Assembly (NCBI GenBank): GCA_913009865.1
Contig: CAJVYK010000025.1
Coordinates: 1-16,255, forward strand
Reading direction: 5' to 3'
Source: an uncultured bacterium
GTDB lineage: Bacteria; Planctomycetota; Phycisphaerae; Sedimentisphaerales; Anaerobacaceae
Length of the DNA stretch: 16,255 bases
Part shown: piece after piece, positions 1 through 7,480 of the stretch
Layout of the letters: each line of letters begins with the position of its first letter
Position numbering within the stretch: the first letter of the stretch is position 1
Program-made: the position numbers and the translations under genes
Notes under the pieces: generated by a model
Seen by the model: only the letters and a program-made list of their open reading frames with translations
Database searches by the model: none
Told to the model about the DNA's origin: nothing

Positions 1-546
1 ATTGTCGTTTTCTTGTTGGGACAATGCATTCTTTCTGGATGCAAAGATAACCAATCTCATTCGGGTGAGGTTAACGGTAGTTTGCAATCGCGGATAGAGA
101 CAGATTTTTCAAGGTCAGAGTATTTATTAGGGGAGACGGTTGTTATACGAGAGTATATTAAGAATACAACTGACCAAGATATAGTCATTTGCGCTTGGCC
201 GTCCAAGGAGGAACTGATATTTACTCATTATGAGAACAGCAAGCCAGTAGTCTATAGGGACGTAGCTTTGTGCGATAAACCTGTTTCCAAAAACAAGTCA
301 TTTGTTACTATAAAGTCTGGAGCAGAAATACATCACGGGACACTGGAATTTAAAGAGGAATCCGGAGGTAAGTATTTTGATAAAACTGGCCGGTGGGAGC
401 TAAAGATAGTTCAATTTTATGATTTTACCGGTGAACGTTTTGGTCTTGACGGATGGCGTGGGAAACTTTCAAGCAATGTTTTGTCAATCAACATTGTCCC
501 ACAAAGAGAGGGGGAAAAACAGGGAAAAGCAAATCGAAAACTGTAA
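1..546 (+). CDS. Lipoprotein, 5' end outside the window
   Basis: The open frame runs from base 1, so the start codon probably lies upstream. Codons 1-14 read IVVFLLGQCILSGC: a hydrophobic signal stretch followed by a lipobox (LSGC), with the lipidated cysteine at codon 14. The mature part is about 165 residues, looks beta-rich (YLLGETVVIREYIKN near its start, TGRWELKIVQFYDF near its end), and suggests an Ig-like or BsuPI-like sandwich; this fold guess is weak. The last residues (about QREGEKQGKANRKL) appear to come from DNA fused to an RHS remnant that continues in another frame, so the native C-terminus may have been replaced. It sits just 5' of an RHS toxin cassette, so it could be the immunity lipoprotein of a preceding cassette; that is inference from position only. 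I do not recognise a specific family. Confidence 0.65.
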   Translation: MVVFLLGQCILSGCKDNQSHSGEVNGSLQSRIETDFSRSEYLLGETVVIREYIKNTTDQDIVICAWPSKEELIFTHYENSKPVVYRDVALCDKPVSKNKSFVTIKSGAEIHHGTLEFKEESGGKYFDKTGRWELKIVQFYDFTGERFGLDGWRGKLSSNVLSINIVPQREGEKQGKANRKL

Positions 547-662
547 ATGGCACAACTACGAAGTACGCTTATGACGGGGATCAAGTCGTCGCTGAGTACG
601 ATGGAAGTGATAACTTGCTGCGGCTTTTCTTTTATGGTCCCGGTATTGATGAGCCGTTCTGA
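537..662 (+). pseudogene. RHS protein fragment ending at an in-frame TGA
   Basis: In the frame of the downstream RHS gene, translation from about 537 gives KTVNGTTTKYAYDGDQVVAE and then a stretch ending YGPGIDEPF, typical of the region just before the RHS core in planctomycete-like RHS proteins. It ends at TGA (660-662), directly followed by ATG in the same frame. RHS homology therefore continues through the stop, which suggests a nonsense mutation or small indel. Upstream of about 537 the frame overlaps the lipoprotein gene and shows no RHS similarity, so the large RHS shell is missing here. It is best read as the leading edge of an orphan tip cassette. Confidence 0.7.
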
Positions 663-1439
663 ATGTATGACGCAGATACGAACAAATACTATTATTATCA
701 CTTTGATGGGCTGGGCAGTGTGATTGCTCTTTCAAATGTTAATGGCGAAATTGTCGAACGGTATTCTTATGACGTTTTCGGCGAGCCGAACAGAACCAGC
801 GATGTAAATAATCCGTATCTATTTACTGGTCGTAGATTTGACAATGAAACGGGATTGTATTACTATCGTGCCAGATATTATTCGCCTAACCTTGGCCGAT
901 TCCTGCAGACAGATCCAATAGGTTACACTGACAGCTTAAATATGTATAGCTATGTCGGCAACAATCCAGTTAATTGGGTAGATCCGCAGGGCTTGTGGTC
1001 AACGCGTATACATGATCGTTTAATTGATAAAGCATTTCCTGATTTATCCAAAAAATACAGGGATGTTTTAAAGCGAGTCAGTAGAAATGTTGATAGAGAT
1101 CAATCACGTGAAGGGTCTTATAGGCATGCAATGAGATATCCTGGACAGTCTGTTGAAGATGCAAGGGGAAAAATGGAGAAGTTTATCAATAATAGACTTA
1201 ATGAATATGAATCAAAAAAATCTAGGGGAAAAATGGAGGAGGCTTACGAAGCTTTAGGGGAAGTATTACATCCGGTTATGGATGCGACATCTCCTTCTCA
1301 CGAAGGCTTTCAGGAATGGAGAGGTCTTAGACATCCATACGAAGCATTAAGGCATTGGCTAAGAGAACGGGAAATTTCGCCGGAAATAGAACAAGAGACA
1401 ATACAGAAAATGCATAAAATTAAAAAAGGTGCAACCTAA
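663..1439 (+). CDS. RHS core plus C-terminal toxin-like tip (truncated RHS cassette)
   Basis: The 258-residue protein begins with YD-repeat sequence (YYYHFDGLGSVIALS, then YDVFGEP). Residues 52-110 form the RHS repeat-associated core (LFTGRRFDNETGLYYYRARY; LGRFLQTDPIGY; NPVNWVDPQGLW). The DPxGL motif near 107-111 is where RHS proteins usually release their variable tip. The tip (111-258) is helical and carries H117, H155 and L199-G-E-V-L-H203-P-V-M-D207-x5-H213-E-G, resembling the LGxxLHxxxDxxxPxH signature of zinc-dependent phospholipase C and P1-type nucleases. A phospholipase or nuclease toxin is therefore the best guess, by motif only. There is no N-terminal delivery domain or signal peptide and no clear ribosome binding site at the 663 ATG, which directly follows an in-frame TGA. 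It is probably a silent orphan cassette or a broken end of a larger RHS gene. Confidence 0.75.
   Translation: MYDADTNKYYYYHFDGLGSVIALSNVNGEIVERYSYDVFGEPNRTSDVNNPYLFTGRRFDNETGLYYYRARYYSPNLGRFLQTDPIGYTDSLNMYSYVGNNPVNWVDPQGLWSTRIHDRLIDKAFPDLSKKYRDVLKRVSRNVDRDQSREGSYRHAMRYPGQSVEDARGKMEKFINNRLNEYESKKSRGKMEEAYEALGEVLHPVMDATSPSHEGFQEWRGLRHPYEALRHWLREREISPEIEQETIQKMHKIKKGAT
690..728 (+). repeat. 39-bp exact direct repeat, copy 1 (RHS)
   Basis: Bases 690-728 are identical to 1870-1908 and encode the YYYHFDGLGSVIA part of the RHS core. Flanking bases differ (c/t at 689/1869 and c/t at 729/1909). Such conserved segments are the recombination points at which RHS tips are exchanged. Confidence 0.9.
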
Positions 1440-1521
1440 GTAATTTATCATGTCGCTAAAAGATATTTGTTAAGTTTTTAAGCATAATAATTTCTTGGTT
1501 CAAGCGAAAGGTGGGATGAAA

Positions 1522-1818
1522 ATGAAAGCTTTATATTTTAGCTTAATTATTTCGTCTGTTATTGTTTTCAGTTCGTGGGTATTGGTAACATATTTTCAAG
1601 ATAATGAGTTTTTGTCAAGTCTGGGATTAATAATACTAGTTCCAGGACTTCTAATTGGATCTCTTTTCAAAAACACCTGGGCTCTTCTTCATGAAGAGAA
1701 ATGGTTTATCTTCATTTATATCTGTGCATTTATATTTTACTCTACGGTTTTATTTGCGGGCATAAAGAGTGTCTTATACGCGAAATTGACTTTCTTCCCA
1801 AAGACAGGTCGAGTTTGA
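1522..1818 (+). CDS. Small membrane protein, candidate immunity protein
   Basis: The start at 1522 (MKALYFSLII) is preferred because AGGTGG at 1509-1514 lies 7 bases upstream; an ATG at 1516 is also possible. The 98-residue product has about three hydrophobic segments: near the N-terminus (LYFSLIISSVIVFSSWVLV), in the middle (LGLIILVPGLLIGSLF) and near the C-terminus (WFIFIYICAFIFYSTVLFAG). It lies 82 bases after the RHS toxin tip on the same strand. Small genes directly after RHS tips usually encode cognate immunity proteins, and an inner-membrane immunity protein would fit a tip that attacks lipid. This role is inferred from position; I recognise no family. Confidence 0.6.
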   Translation: MKALYFSLIISSVIVFSSWVLVTYFQDNEFLSSLGLIILVPGLLIGSLFKNTWALLHEEKWFIFIYICAFIFYSTVLFAGIKSVLYAKLTFFPKTGRV

Positions 1819-2070
1819 ATGCTTATTACCAAACCAGTAAAATCAGTGCAATCAGTGGTTAGGAAAGTTTATTATTATCACTTTGATGGGCTGGGCAGTG
1901 TGATTGCTTTGAGCGAACTAAATTCGAAAGATATCGTGGAACGCTACGAATACGATGTTTTCGGCGAGCCGACTATTCTTGACCCGAGCCACAAGCCACG
2001 AGCGACGAACCTAATCTTCTGTCTTCTGCTTTGCCTTTTTAACAACGAAGAAATAAACTATCGCTCCTAA
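1819..2070 (+). pseudogene. Second RHS fragment, tip lost
   Basis: From 1867 the frame encodes VYYYHFDGLGSVIALSE, IVERYEYDVFGEPTILDP, the same RHS segment as at 684-790. After about 2000 the similarity to RHS stops and the frame drifts into unrelated sequence (NLIFCLLLCLF) before a stop at 2070; no RHS core or tip follows. A 39-bp block (1870-1908) is identical to 690-728. The ATG at 1819 overlaps the end of the previous gene as TGA-ATG and has no clear ribosome binding site, so expression is doubtful. It reads as the entry point of another displaced tip cassette whose tip has been deleted. Confidence 0.75.
1870..1908 (+). repeat. 39-bp exact direct repeat, copy 2 (RHS)
   Basis: Second copy of the block at 690-728. 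Recombination between the two copies would delete the 1.18-kb segment with the toxin tip and candidate immunity gene. Confidence 0.9.
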
Positions 2071-2374
2071 AAAATAAAACCAGAGCGAAGCCGCTATAGC
2101 CCCAGCCCATCCCTGCCAATCCTGTAATCCCGTTTAAAAATTTCTTCGTGCCTTGGCGTCTTAGTGGCTGAAAAAAATCTGCTCAGAAGCAGTTCCTTTT
2201 CCCCATTTTTTACACAAAAGCACTCACTTTTTCGCACATTTCACGTCATTTTTCGAACGTTTTCGAATATTTTCAAACGTTTTCAAACGTTTCACATCAC
2301 TTTTCGGGACTACTTGCGCCTTTGATTGAAAATAATACCAAGGGCTGACAGTTAAACATTATTCGCTAACTTCA
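2071..2374. other. Non-coding gap with helically phased T-tracts
   Basis: No gene is supported here. Short T-tracts begin at 2228, 2239, 2249, 2260, 2270, 2280, 2290 and 2301, spaced 10 or 11 bp (average about 10.4), with two more near 2197 and 2206. Between 2251 and 2290 there are four consecutive 10-bp units of the form TTTCRAAYRT. Phased T/A tracts bend DNA. The part around 2140-2175 resembles short low-complexity interspersed sequence seen in many genomes, which I could not verify. I see no clear terminator for mtaB. Confidence 0.6.
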
Positions 2375-3784
2375 TTATGTTTCAGCTTGACCAACTACCC
2401 CATTTTCGCTATTTTCAAGCAACTTCACCTTCACCAGCTCATTTTTTTTGAAATCTCTGCCTGTTTTTTCGAGATAGACCATAAAATATCTTTCGCTTCG
2501 CCCGCATGCCTGCCCTGTACCGCTCTGGTACAGGGCCTGCCCGTTGCTATTTTCCACTAAAATCGTAGCGGTCTGGCCAACAAATTGCCGCCTGAATTTA
2601 GCGCTCAATTCGACATTCAAATCGTGCAATATTTGTGAGCGTTTCTTTATAACTCTATTATCTACCACACCTTGCAAACTTGCGGCGGCGGTGCCTTTAC
2701 GCGGCGAAAAGCTAAAAATATGCATCTTTGCAAAGCCAACTTCCCTCGCCAAATTGATAGTTGCTTCGAAGTCGGAATCCGTTTCGCCCGGAAAGCCAAC
2801 AATGACATCAGTAGTTATAGCGGGCCTGTCGAGCCGGGATTTAATTAACTCGATTCTTTCTCTAAATTCGTCAGCGTTATATTGCCTGCACATCCTTTTC
2901 AGAACCGCATTTGAACCCGACTGCAGCGACAAGTGCAGGTGTGGCATAATGTTACGATGTTTGCAAAAAGTATCGAGTAATCGCTGTGTTACATCTGCCG
3001 GCTCTAATGAGCTCAATCTAATCCGTGCAAGATTCGGAATCTCTGTCATCTTATCGAGTAGATTAGCCAATTCATCGTTTTGCTGATTGACCCGGTTTTT
3101 TCGTCTAACGCTGCGCTGGCCGAAAGCTCCCAAAAATATTCCCGTTACAACAATTTCCTTATGCCCAGCTTCAACAAGCCCTTGTGCTTCCCGGATGACC
3201 GCTTCAACCGGCTTGCTGTGAACAAGGGGGCGGGTTTTAGGTATGATACAATAGCTGCAGTATCCGTCACAGCCATCTTGAATCTTAAGAAAAGCCCTGG
3301 TATGGCCCTTAAACGTTGTTAATTGAGGAAGTGTCGGCTGATAGGCAAACTTGTTTTTACACTTGATTTTAGAGTCGTTTTCTGTTCTAATGGCAGTGTC
3401 CTGGTGGATTTGAGGGTTTTGGCAATCCGAAGTGGAGGCGTGGCCGGTGGCTATGCGGCTTAATACGGCAGCGGTGGTTTCACGATGCCTGACGAGATGG
3501 ATATTTTTACCCGGATTGTTTAGTTCGCCGATTTCTATGGTCGGCAGACAGCCGGTAACAATTATAGCCGCACCAGGGGCGAGTTTACGTGCTTTTTGAA
3601 TGTACTGCCGGCTTTTGGCCGATGCAGATAAAGTGACGCAGCAGGTGTTGATAACGACCAGGTCGGGATTGCCTTTAGACGTTTCGACAGCGGCGAGGCC
3701 GAGTTGTTCGAGCAGCTCTCGAATCTGCTGACCTTCATATTGATTGACTTTGCAGCCAAGAGTATTAATGGCAAAAGTTTTCAT
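2375..3784 (-). CDS. mtaB: tRNA (N6-threonylcarbamoyladenosine(37)-C2)-methylthiotransferase MtaB
   Basis: This radical SAM methylthiotransferase converts t6A37 to ms2t6A in tRNAs that read ANN codons. Of 469 residues, the N-terminal MTTase domain has NTLGCKVNQYEG (C11), NTCCV (C48) and TGCLP (C79), ligands of the auxiliary 4Fe-4S cluster; GCKVNxYE is characteristic of MtaB rather than MiaB. The radical SAM motif is C172-DGY-C176-SY-C179. A TRAM-like RNA-binding domain follows from about 400. The start is MKTFAINTLGCK: the frame can be extended 26 residues upstream, but that extension is encoded by the 7-bp tandem repeat and is not plausible protein. The linker at 115-150 is long and polar. 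A 9-bp hairpin is embedded in the TRAM region (2513-2535). It diverges from the pilM-like operon. Confidence 0.93.
   Translation of the reverse strand: MKTFAINTLGCKVNQYEGQQIRELLEQLGLAAVETSKGNPDLVVINTCCVTLSASAKSRQYIQKARKLAPGAAIIVTGCLPTIEIGELNNPGKNIHLVRHRETTAAVLSRIATGHASTSDCQNPQIHQDTAIRTENDSKIKCKNKFAYQPTLPQLTTFKGHTRAFLKIQDGCDGYCSYCIIPKTRPLVHSKPVEAVIREAQGLVEAGHKEIVVTGIFLGAFGQRSVRRKNRVNQQNDELANLLDKMTEIPNLARIRLSSLEPADVTQRLLDTFCKHRNIMPHLHLSLQSGSNAVLKRMCRQYNADEFRERIELIKSRLDRPAITTDVIVGFPGETDSDFEATINLAREVGFAKMHIFSFSPRKGTAAASLQGVVDNRVIKKRSQILHDLNVELSAKFRRQFVGQTATILVENSNGQALYQSGTGQACGRSERYFMVYLEKTGRDFKKNELVKVKLLENSENGVVGQAET
2513..2535. repeat. Perfect hairpin within the mtaB coding region
   Basis: CCCTGTACC (2513-2521), loop GCTCT, GGTACAGGG (2527-2535). 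The hairpin is flanked by direct copies of GCCTGCCC at 2508-2515 and 2535-2542. It codes for about QALYQSGTGQAC, near residues 416-427 of MtaB, in a part of the TRAM domain that varies between homologues. Confidence 0.75.
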
Positions 3785-3809
3785 AATATGGTATAATTTA
3801 TTGACGATT

Positions 3810-3858
3810 GTAAATCGTAAATCGTAAATTGTAAATCGTAAATCGTAAATCGAAAATC
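3810..3858. repeat. Seven tandem copies of a 7-bp unit (GTAAATC)
   Basis: Units at 3810, 3817, 3824, 3831, 3838, 3845 and 3852; the third ends in T instead of C and the last begins GAAA. The array fills most of the divergent intergenic region between mtaB and the pilM-like gene, so it lies within or next to both promoters and could vary in copy number by slippage. A TTGACG at 3801-3806 with TAAATT at 3825-3830 (18-bp spacer) is a possible promoter for the right-hand operon partly built from the repeat; this is weak. Confidence 0.9.
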
Positions 3859-3873
3859 GCAAGAGGGTTTGTT

Positions 3874-6081
3874 ATGGCGTCAGGAACCGGTGCAGTCTGG
3901 GCAATAGATATAGGCAATAACTCCCTGAAAGCACTGCACTTAAGCGATGCAAGCGGCGTTGTTGAAGTAATCGGCTTCGACCATATCCGGCACGGTAAAA
4001 TTCTTACCGGAACTGGCGTAAGGGCTGCAGAAAGGGATGAGCTGATTGCGTTAAGTTTACGCCGGTTTGTAAGACAAAACAATTTGGGTAAAGATGATAT
4101 AGTTGTTTCTGTGCCAAGCCAGAACAGTTTTGCCAGATTCGTGAACCTGCCGCCCGTCGAGCCGAAGCGCATTCCTGAAATCATTAAGTTCGAAGCAGCT
4201 CAGCAGATTCCTTTCGATATCAATGATGTGCAGTGGGACTGGCAGTTAATGAACCAAGCCGGCGGAGGTGAAACCAGGGTCGGCATTTTTGCTATAAAGA
4301 ATGAGGTGGTCATCTCGGCGCTGGAACATTTCAGCAGAGAAAATATACAGGTCGGCTACGTTCAAATGGTACCAATGGCTCTGTACAATTACATCCTGTA
4401 CGACCGTCCTGATTTGTGCAGATCCGACAATCAAGCCACCGTTATTCTTGACATAGGCGCAGAGAATACCGATTTGGTCGTCTGTACGAGGTCAACAGTC
4501 TGGCAAAGATGTGTCCCAATGGGGGGGAATGCCTTTACGAGAGCAATAGCAGATGCATTTAAACTCAATTTTGAGAAAGCTGAAAAACTAAAGCGCACCG
4601 CTGCAATGAGCAAATATGCACGGCAGATACTCCAGGCAATGAAGCCGGTTTTTACAGATTTAGCATCCGAAATCCAGCGGTCACTGGGCTTTTACAGCAA
4701 TTCCAACCCTAACACTAAATTGTCTAAAATTATTGCAATGGGTGGTGGAACGAAGATGCGAGGCCTGCTCAAATATCTGCAGCAGAGCCTGCAAATACCT
4801 GTTGAAAGGCCGGATTCATTTAAAAAGCTCGCTATAGGCCCAGATGTCTCAGCGGCAAAATTCCACGAGGGCGTCGGTGAGTTCGGTACCGTTTATGGAC
4901 TTGCTCTTCAGGGTTTGGGCCTGGCCGGCATAGACAGTAACCTGCTGCCACGCCGTATTGCCAGGTCAATGGCATGGGCGGGTAAAGCTAAATACTTTAC
5001 CGCTGCAGCGTGTATGTTGCTGCTGGTTTCAGTTCTCTGCTTCGTGAGAGCATTTTTCGACAAAGCCAATTACAACGATAAATCCAGCATCAGGAGGGAA
5101 GTCAGCAGTGTTATTAACACCGGAAGACAATCCATTAAAAAGCTCGAAGACCAAAAAAGTAAAGCACCTGTTTATGAAGCGATAATACAAGATAAATTTA
5201 AGCTTTTTAAGTATCGTGATGTGGTTCCACTATTGTATCAAACCATAATTTCAGCCCTGCCGAACGAAAAAAACGACGCCGAACAAAAGGATCTTTATAA
5301 GGCCTTTGCCAACGGTGACGTAGAAGCAGTTTTGAAAATACCACGCAAGGAGCGAAAGCAGATATTTTTAACGAGTATGTCAGTCTATTTTACAGATGAT
5401 GTTGCGACCGCAGAGTTTGGCAGCGAAGCTTCCCAGAGGGGAAAAAGTAGAAGGTGGAAAGATTCGGCTGGAGCTGCTGAAGAGAGTATAAGGGCGATGA
5501 TTGAGATGTACGGGGGGGGAGCAAAACCTAAGTACACTCCAATAACGCAATATAAAAAGAAGGGTAAAAAAACCGCTCGCGGAAAAAAAGAGGAGGCCGA
5601 AAAGGGAGGGGCCGGATTTGTGGTAACTATAGCCGGCTACAGTCCGTACAAAAATATAGGTGAGTTGATGGACCCCACCGGAGTCGAAGACGACCCAAAT
5701 AAATGGGGAGTTATTACTCGACTCCTGCATCTCGATACAGTATTCGACGGGAACAGCCCCTTTAAGCTGTACAGCAAAACCAAGGTTGAGCATTTCAAGC
5801 TGCAAACAGGTGAAGTAGACTTGGATGCTGAAATACCTGCAGGAATAGGTGTTCCAGAACTAAGATTCAAAAAAACAAAAAAACTTAAAGATAAGCAGAG
5901 CGGTGAGCAGGTTTTGGTCGACCCTATGACAAAGGAGATTATCAGTAAAGTCGCCGAGCTGGACGAGGACGGAACAGAAAAAATTGAGAGGGGAAAGGTT
6001 GTTTATAAAGTCAATGACCACTGGTTTATATTAAATGCTAAATTCGTCTGGAAGGATGCGCCCGTGAATCGCGACTCGTGA
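3874..6081 (+). CDS. PilM-like actin-fold ATPase fused to a PilN-like membrane part
   Basis: Residues 8-345 are a PilM/FtsA-type actin-like ATPase: phosphate-1 AIDIGNNSLKAL (10-21), phosphate-2 ILDIGAENTDLVV (191-203), adenosine motif IIAMGGGTKMRGL (286-298). PilM normally ends near YGLALQGLGL (341-350), but here the chain continues with SNLLPRR (355-361), matching the INLLP motif with which PilN docks on PilM, followed by a membrane helix (about 373-393), a charged and probably coiled-coil region, a Lys-rich linker near 560-575 and a periplasmic C-terminal part. At 735 residues it is about twice the usual PilM. A ribosome binding site (AGAGGG, 3862-3867) lies 6 bases before the ATG. The likely role is an inner-membrane platform of a type IV pilus or type II secretion-like machine. 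The PilN assignment beyond the motif and helix is inference. Confidence 0.85.
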   Translation: MASGTGAVWAIDIGNNSLKALHLSDASGVVEVIGFDHIRHGKILTGTGVRAAERDELIALSLRRFVRQNNLGKDDIVVSVPSQNSFARFVNLPPVEPKRIPEIIKFEAAQQIPFDINDVQWDWQLMNQAGGGETRVGIFAIKNEVVISALEHFSRENIQVGYVQMVPMALYNYILYDRPDLCRSDNQATVILDIGAENTDLVVCTRSTVWQRCVPMGGNAFTRAIADAFKLNFEKAEKLKRTAAMSKYARQILQAMKPVFTDLASEIQRSLGFYSNSNPNTKLSKIIAMGGGTKMRGLLKYLQQSLQIPVERPDSFKKLAIGPDVSAAKFHEGVGEFGTVYGLALQGLGLAGIDSNLLPRRIARSMAWAGKAKYFTAAACMLLLVSVLCFVRAFFDKANYNDKSSIRREVSSVINTGRQSIKKLEDQKSKAPVYEAIIQDKFKLFKYRDVVPLLYQTIISALPNEKNDAEQKDLYKAFANGDVEAVLKIPRKERKQIFLTSMSVYFTDDVATAEFGSEASQRGKSRRWKDSAGAAEESIRAMIEMYGGGAKPKYTPITQYKKKGKKTARGKKEEAEKGGAGFVVTIAGYSPYKNIGELMDPTGVEDDPNKWGVITRLLHLDTVFDGNSPFKLYSKTKVEHFKLQTGEVDLDAEIPAGIGVPELRFKKTKKLKDKQSGEQVLVDPMTKEIISKVAELDEDGTEKIERGKVVYKVNDHWFILNAKFVWKDAPVNRDS

Positions 6082-6136
6082 CCGGCGCATCACCGCCCAG
6101 ATGGCGAGAAACGAATCTTAAGTCGGTGAACTAAAA

Positions 6137-7405
6137 ATGGATATCGCTAAACTTAAAGATATTATACGAAAGCTAAACTTTCTTAAGGATTATTCATTGC
6201 TGATGGTGCCGGCTGTCATAGGGCTGGTTGCTGTGCTGCTTTTTATACCTACACAATTAATGAGCAGTAAGCTCAAGAAGCAGATAGTAAACGAAAGTAT
6301 TCAGAAGAGGGGCAAAAAAGTTAAATCACTAATCAAAAACGCCGTTTCACGCAACCAGTGGAAAGTAGAGCGGGAGTATCAACTCGCCTTTGAAAACGAT
6401 GCCAATCAAATCGCACTTTTAGCAAAGCAAAGTACTCAAAGACCGTTGTTAAGCTATAAAATATTTCCTGAGCCGAAAGACACATCCGTACTGCTTTTCG
6501 CCGAATTCGGTCAGCGATATCGCAACGCGGTAGATGAACTAATTGCCCGTACAAACGCCCGTGATTGCCCTACAGAGGCTGAGCTGCAGAAAAGCATGCG
6601 CAGCTCCAGTTCGCGTCGAGGCAGTAAAAGGTCCCGGAGAAGAAAAAAGTTGAGCATGAGCAGGTTGAGCGAGGTCGAAGCCACGATAATGGACGTTCTT
6701 TGCAGGGAGAAAGCAAAATCCGCAGCCGTTTATGCTAATCCGGCTGACTTGAGCGGATATGAATTCTGGGAAGAATATGAATATACCGGAAGAAATAAGG
6801 CGGTTACAGATTGCTGGTATTGGCAATTGGCGTATTGGATAATCGAGGATGTTGTTGATACTATAGATGCTATGAACGCCGGCTCGAACAGCGTTTTAAC
6901 ATCGCCGGTCAAACGGCTTCTGTCCGTAAGCTTCAGTTCGACGAGCAGCAACAGCTACAGGAAAGGCAAAAAAACGACAGATGATAATAAACCCAGTTAT
7001 GTTTTTTCGATTGAAGATGGGCTTGCGGAGTCCTTCACGGGAAGATTTACAGATGATGATATTGATGTTGTGCATTTTAGGGTCGCCGTGGTGGTCAGCA
7101 CAAAAGCGGTTCTTCCATTTATGCGACAACTTTGCAGCGCAAAGCAACATAAATTCAGGGGATTCTCCGGCAAGGACCAAGAGCAAACATTCAAGCATAA
7201 TCAAATAACAATTTTAGAAAGTAATACCGTTCCCGTCGACAGAGAAGATGAAACTCACAAGCTCTACCGCTACGGTGAAGATGCCGTCGTAGAATTGGAT
7301 TTAACTTGCGAATATATCTTTAATAAAAACGGCTACGACGAAATTAAGCCGGAATCGGTTAAAGAATCGATTAAAGAATCGCTGAAGAAAATCGAAGAAA
7401 AATAG
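6137..7405 (+). CDS. Single-pass envelope protein, PilO-position gene
   Basis: This is the second gene of the operon, 55 bases after the PilM-PilN-like gene. The 422-residue product has a short cytoplasmic N-terminus, one membrane helix (about 20-38) and a large extracytoplasmic part beginning with a charged helical region (MSSKLKKQIVNES onward), the topology of PilO. A Ser/Arg/Lys-rich stretch lies near 151-175. The C-terminus ends in repeated charged heptads (KPESVKESIKESLKKIEEK). I do not recognise a family from sequence. Position and topology suggest a partner of the upstream protein in the assembly platform. There is only a weak ribosome binding site (GGTGA). Confidence 0.75.
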   Translation: MDIAKLKDIIRKLNFLKDYSLLMVPAVIGLVAVLLFIPTQLMSSKLKKQIVNESIQKRGKKVKSLIKNAVSRNQWKVEREYQLAFENDANQIALLAKQSTQRPLLSYKIFPEPKDTSVLLFAEFGQRYRNAVDELIARTNARDCPTEAELQKSMRSSSSRRGSKRSRRRKKLSMSRLSEVEATIMDVLCREKAKSAAVYANPADLSGYEFWEEYEYTGRNKAVTDCWYWQLAYWIIEDVVDTIDAMNAGSNSVLTSPVKRLLSVSFSSTSSNSYRKGKKTTDDNKPSYVFSIEDGLAESFTGRFTDDDIDVVHFRVAVVVSTKAVLPFMRQLCSAKQHKFRGFSGKDQEQTFKHNQITILESNTVPVDREDETHKLYRYGEDAVVELDLTCEYIFNKNGYDEIKPESVKESIKESLKKIEEK

Positions 7406-7480
7406 GCGGCGTATAAAACAAGCGGATAGCGCGTAGAAAGTAAAAGAGGAAAGGGAAAAAGTAAAAAAGAGATACGAGAA

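Noticed and set aside
660..662. TGA read as an amino acid (selenocysteine or recoded stop)
   Set aside because: It is one isolated case in a decayed RHS fragment, no SECIS-like element is evident, and TGA is used as a normal stop elsewhere (for example 6079-6081).
2544..3086. 180-codon frame on the plus strand opposite mtaB
   Set aside because: Antisense shadow of a strongly supported gene, with no recognisable protein features.
3810..3858. Possible CRISPR array
   Set aside because: The units are 7 bp with no spacers and there are no cas genes; it is a simple tandem repeat.
3785..3862. N-terminal extension of MtaB (FTIYDLRFTIYDLR)
   Set aside because: Encoded by the 7-bp tandem repeat; the MtaB domain starts at MKTFAINTLGC.
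5380..5805. 141-codon minus-strand frame opposite the PilM-like gene
   Set aside because: Shadow frame with no start signal or family features.
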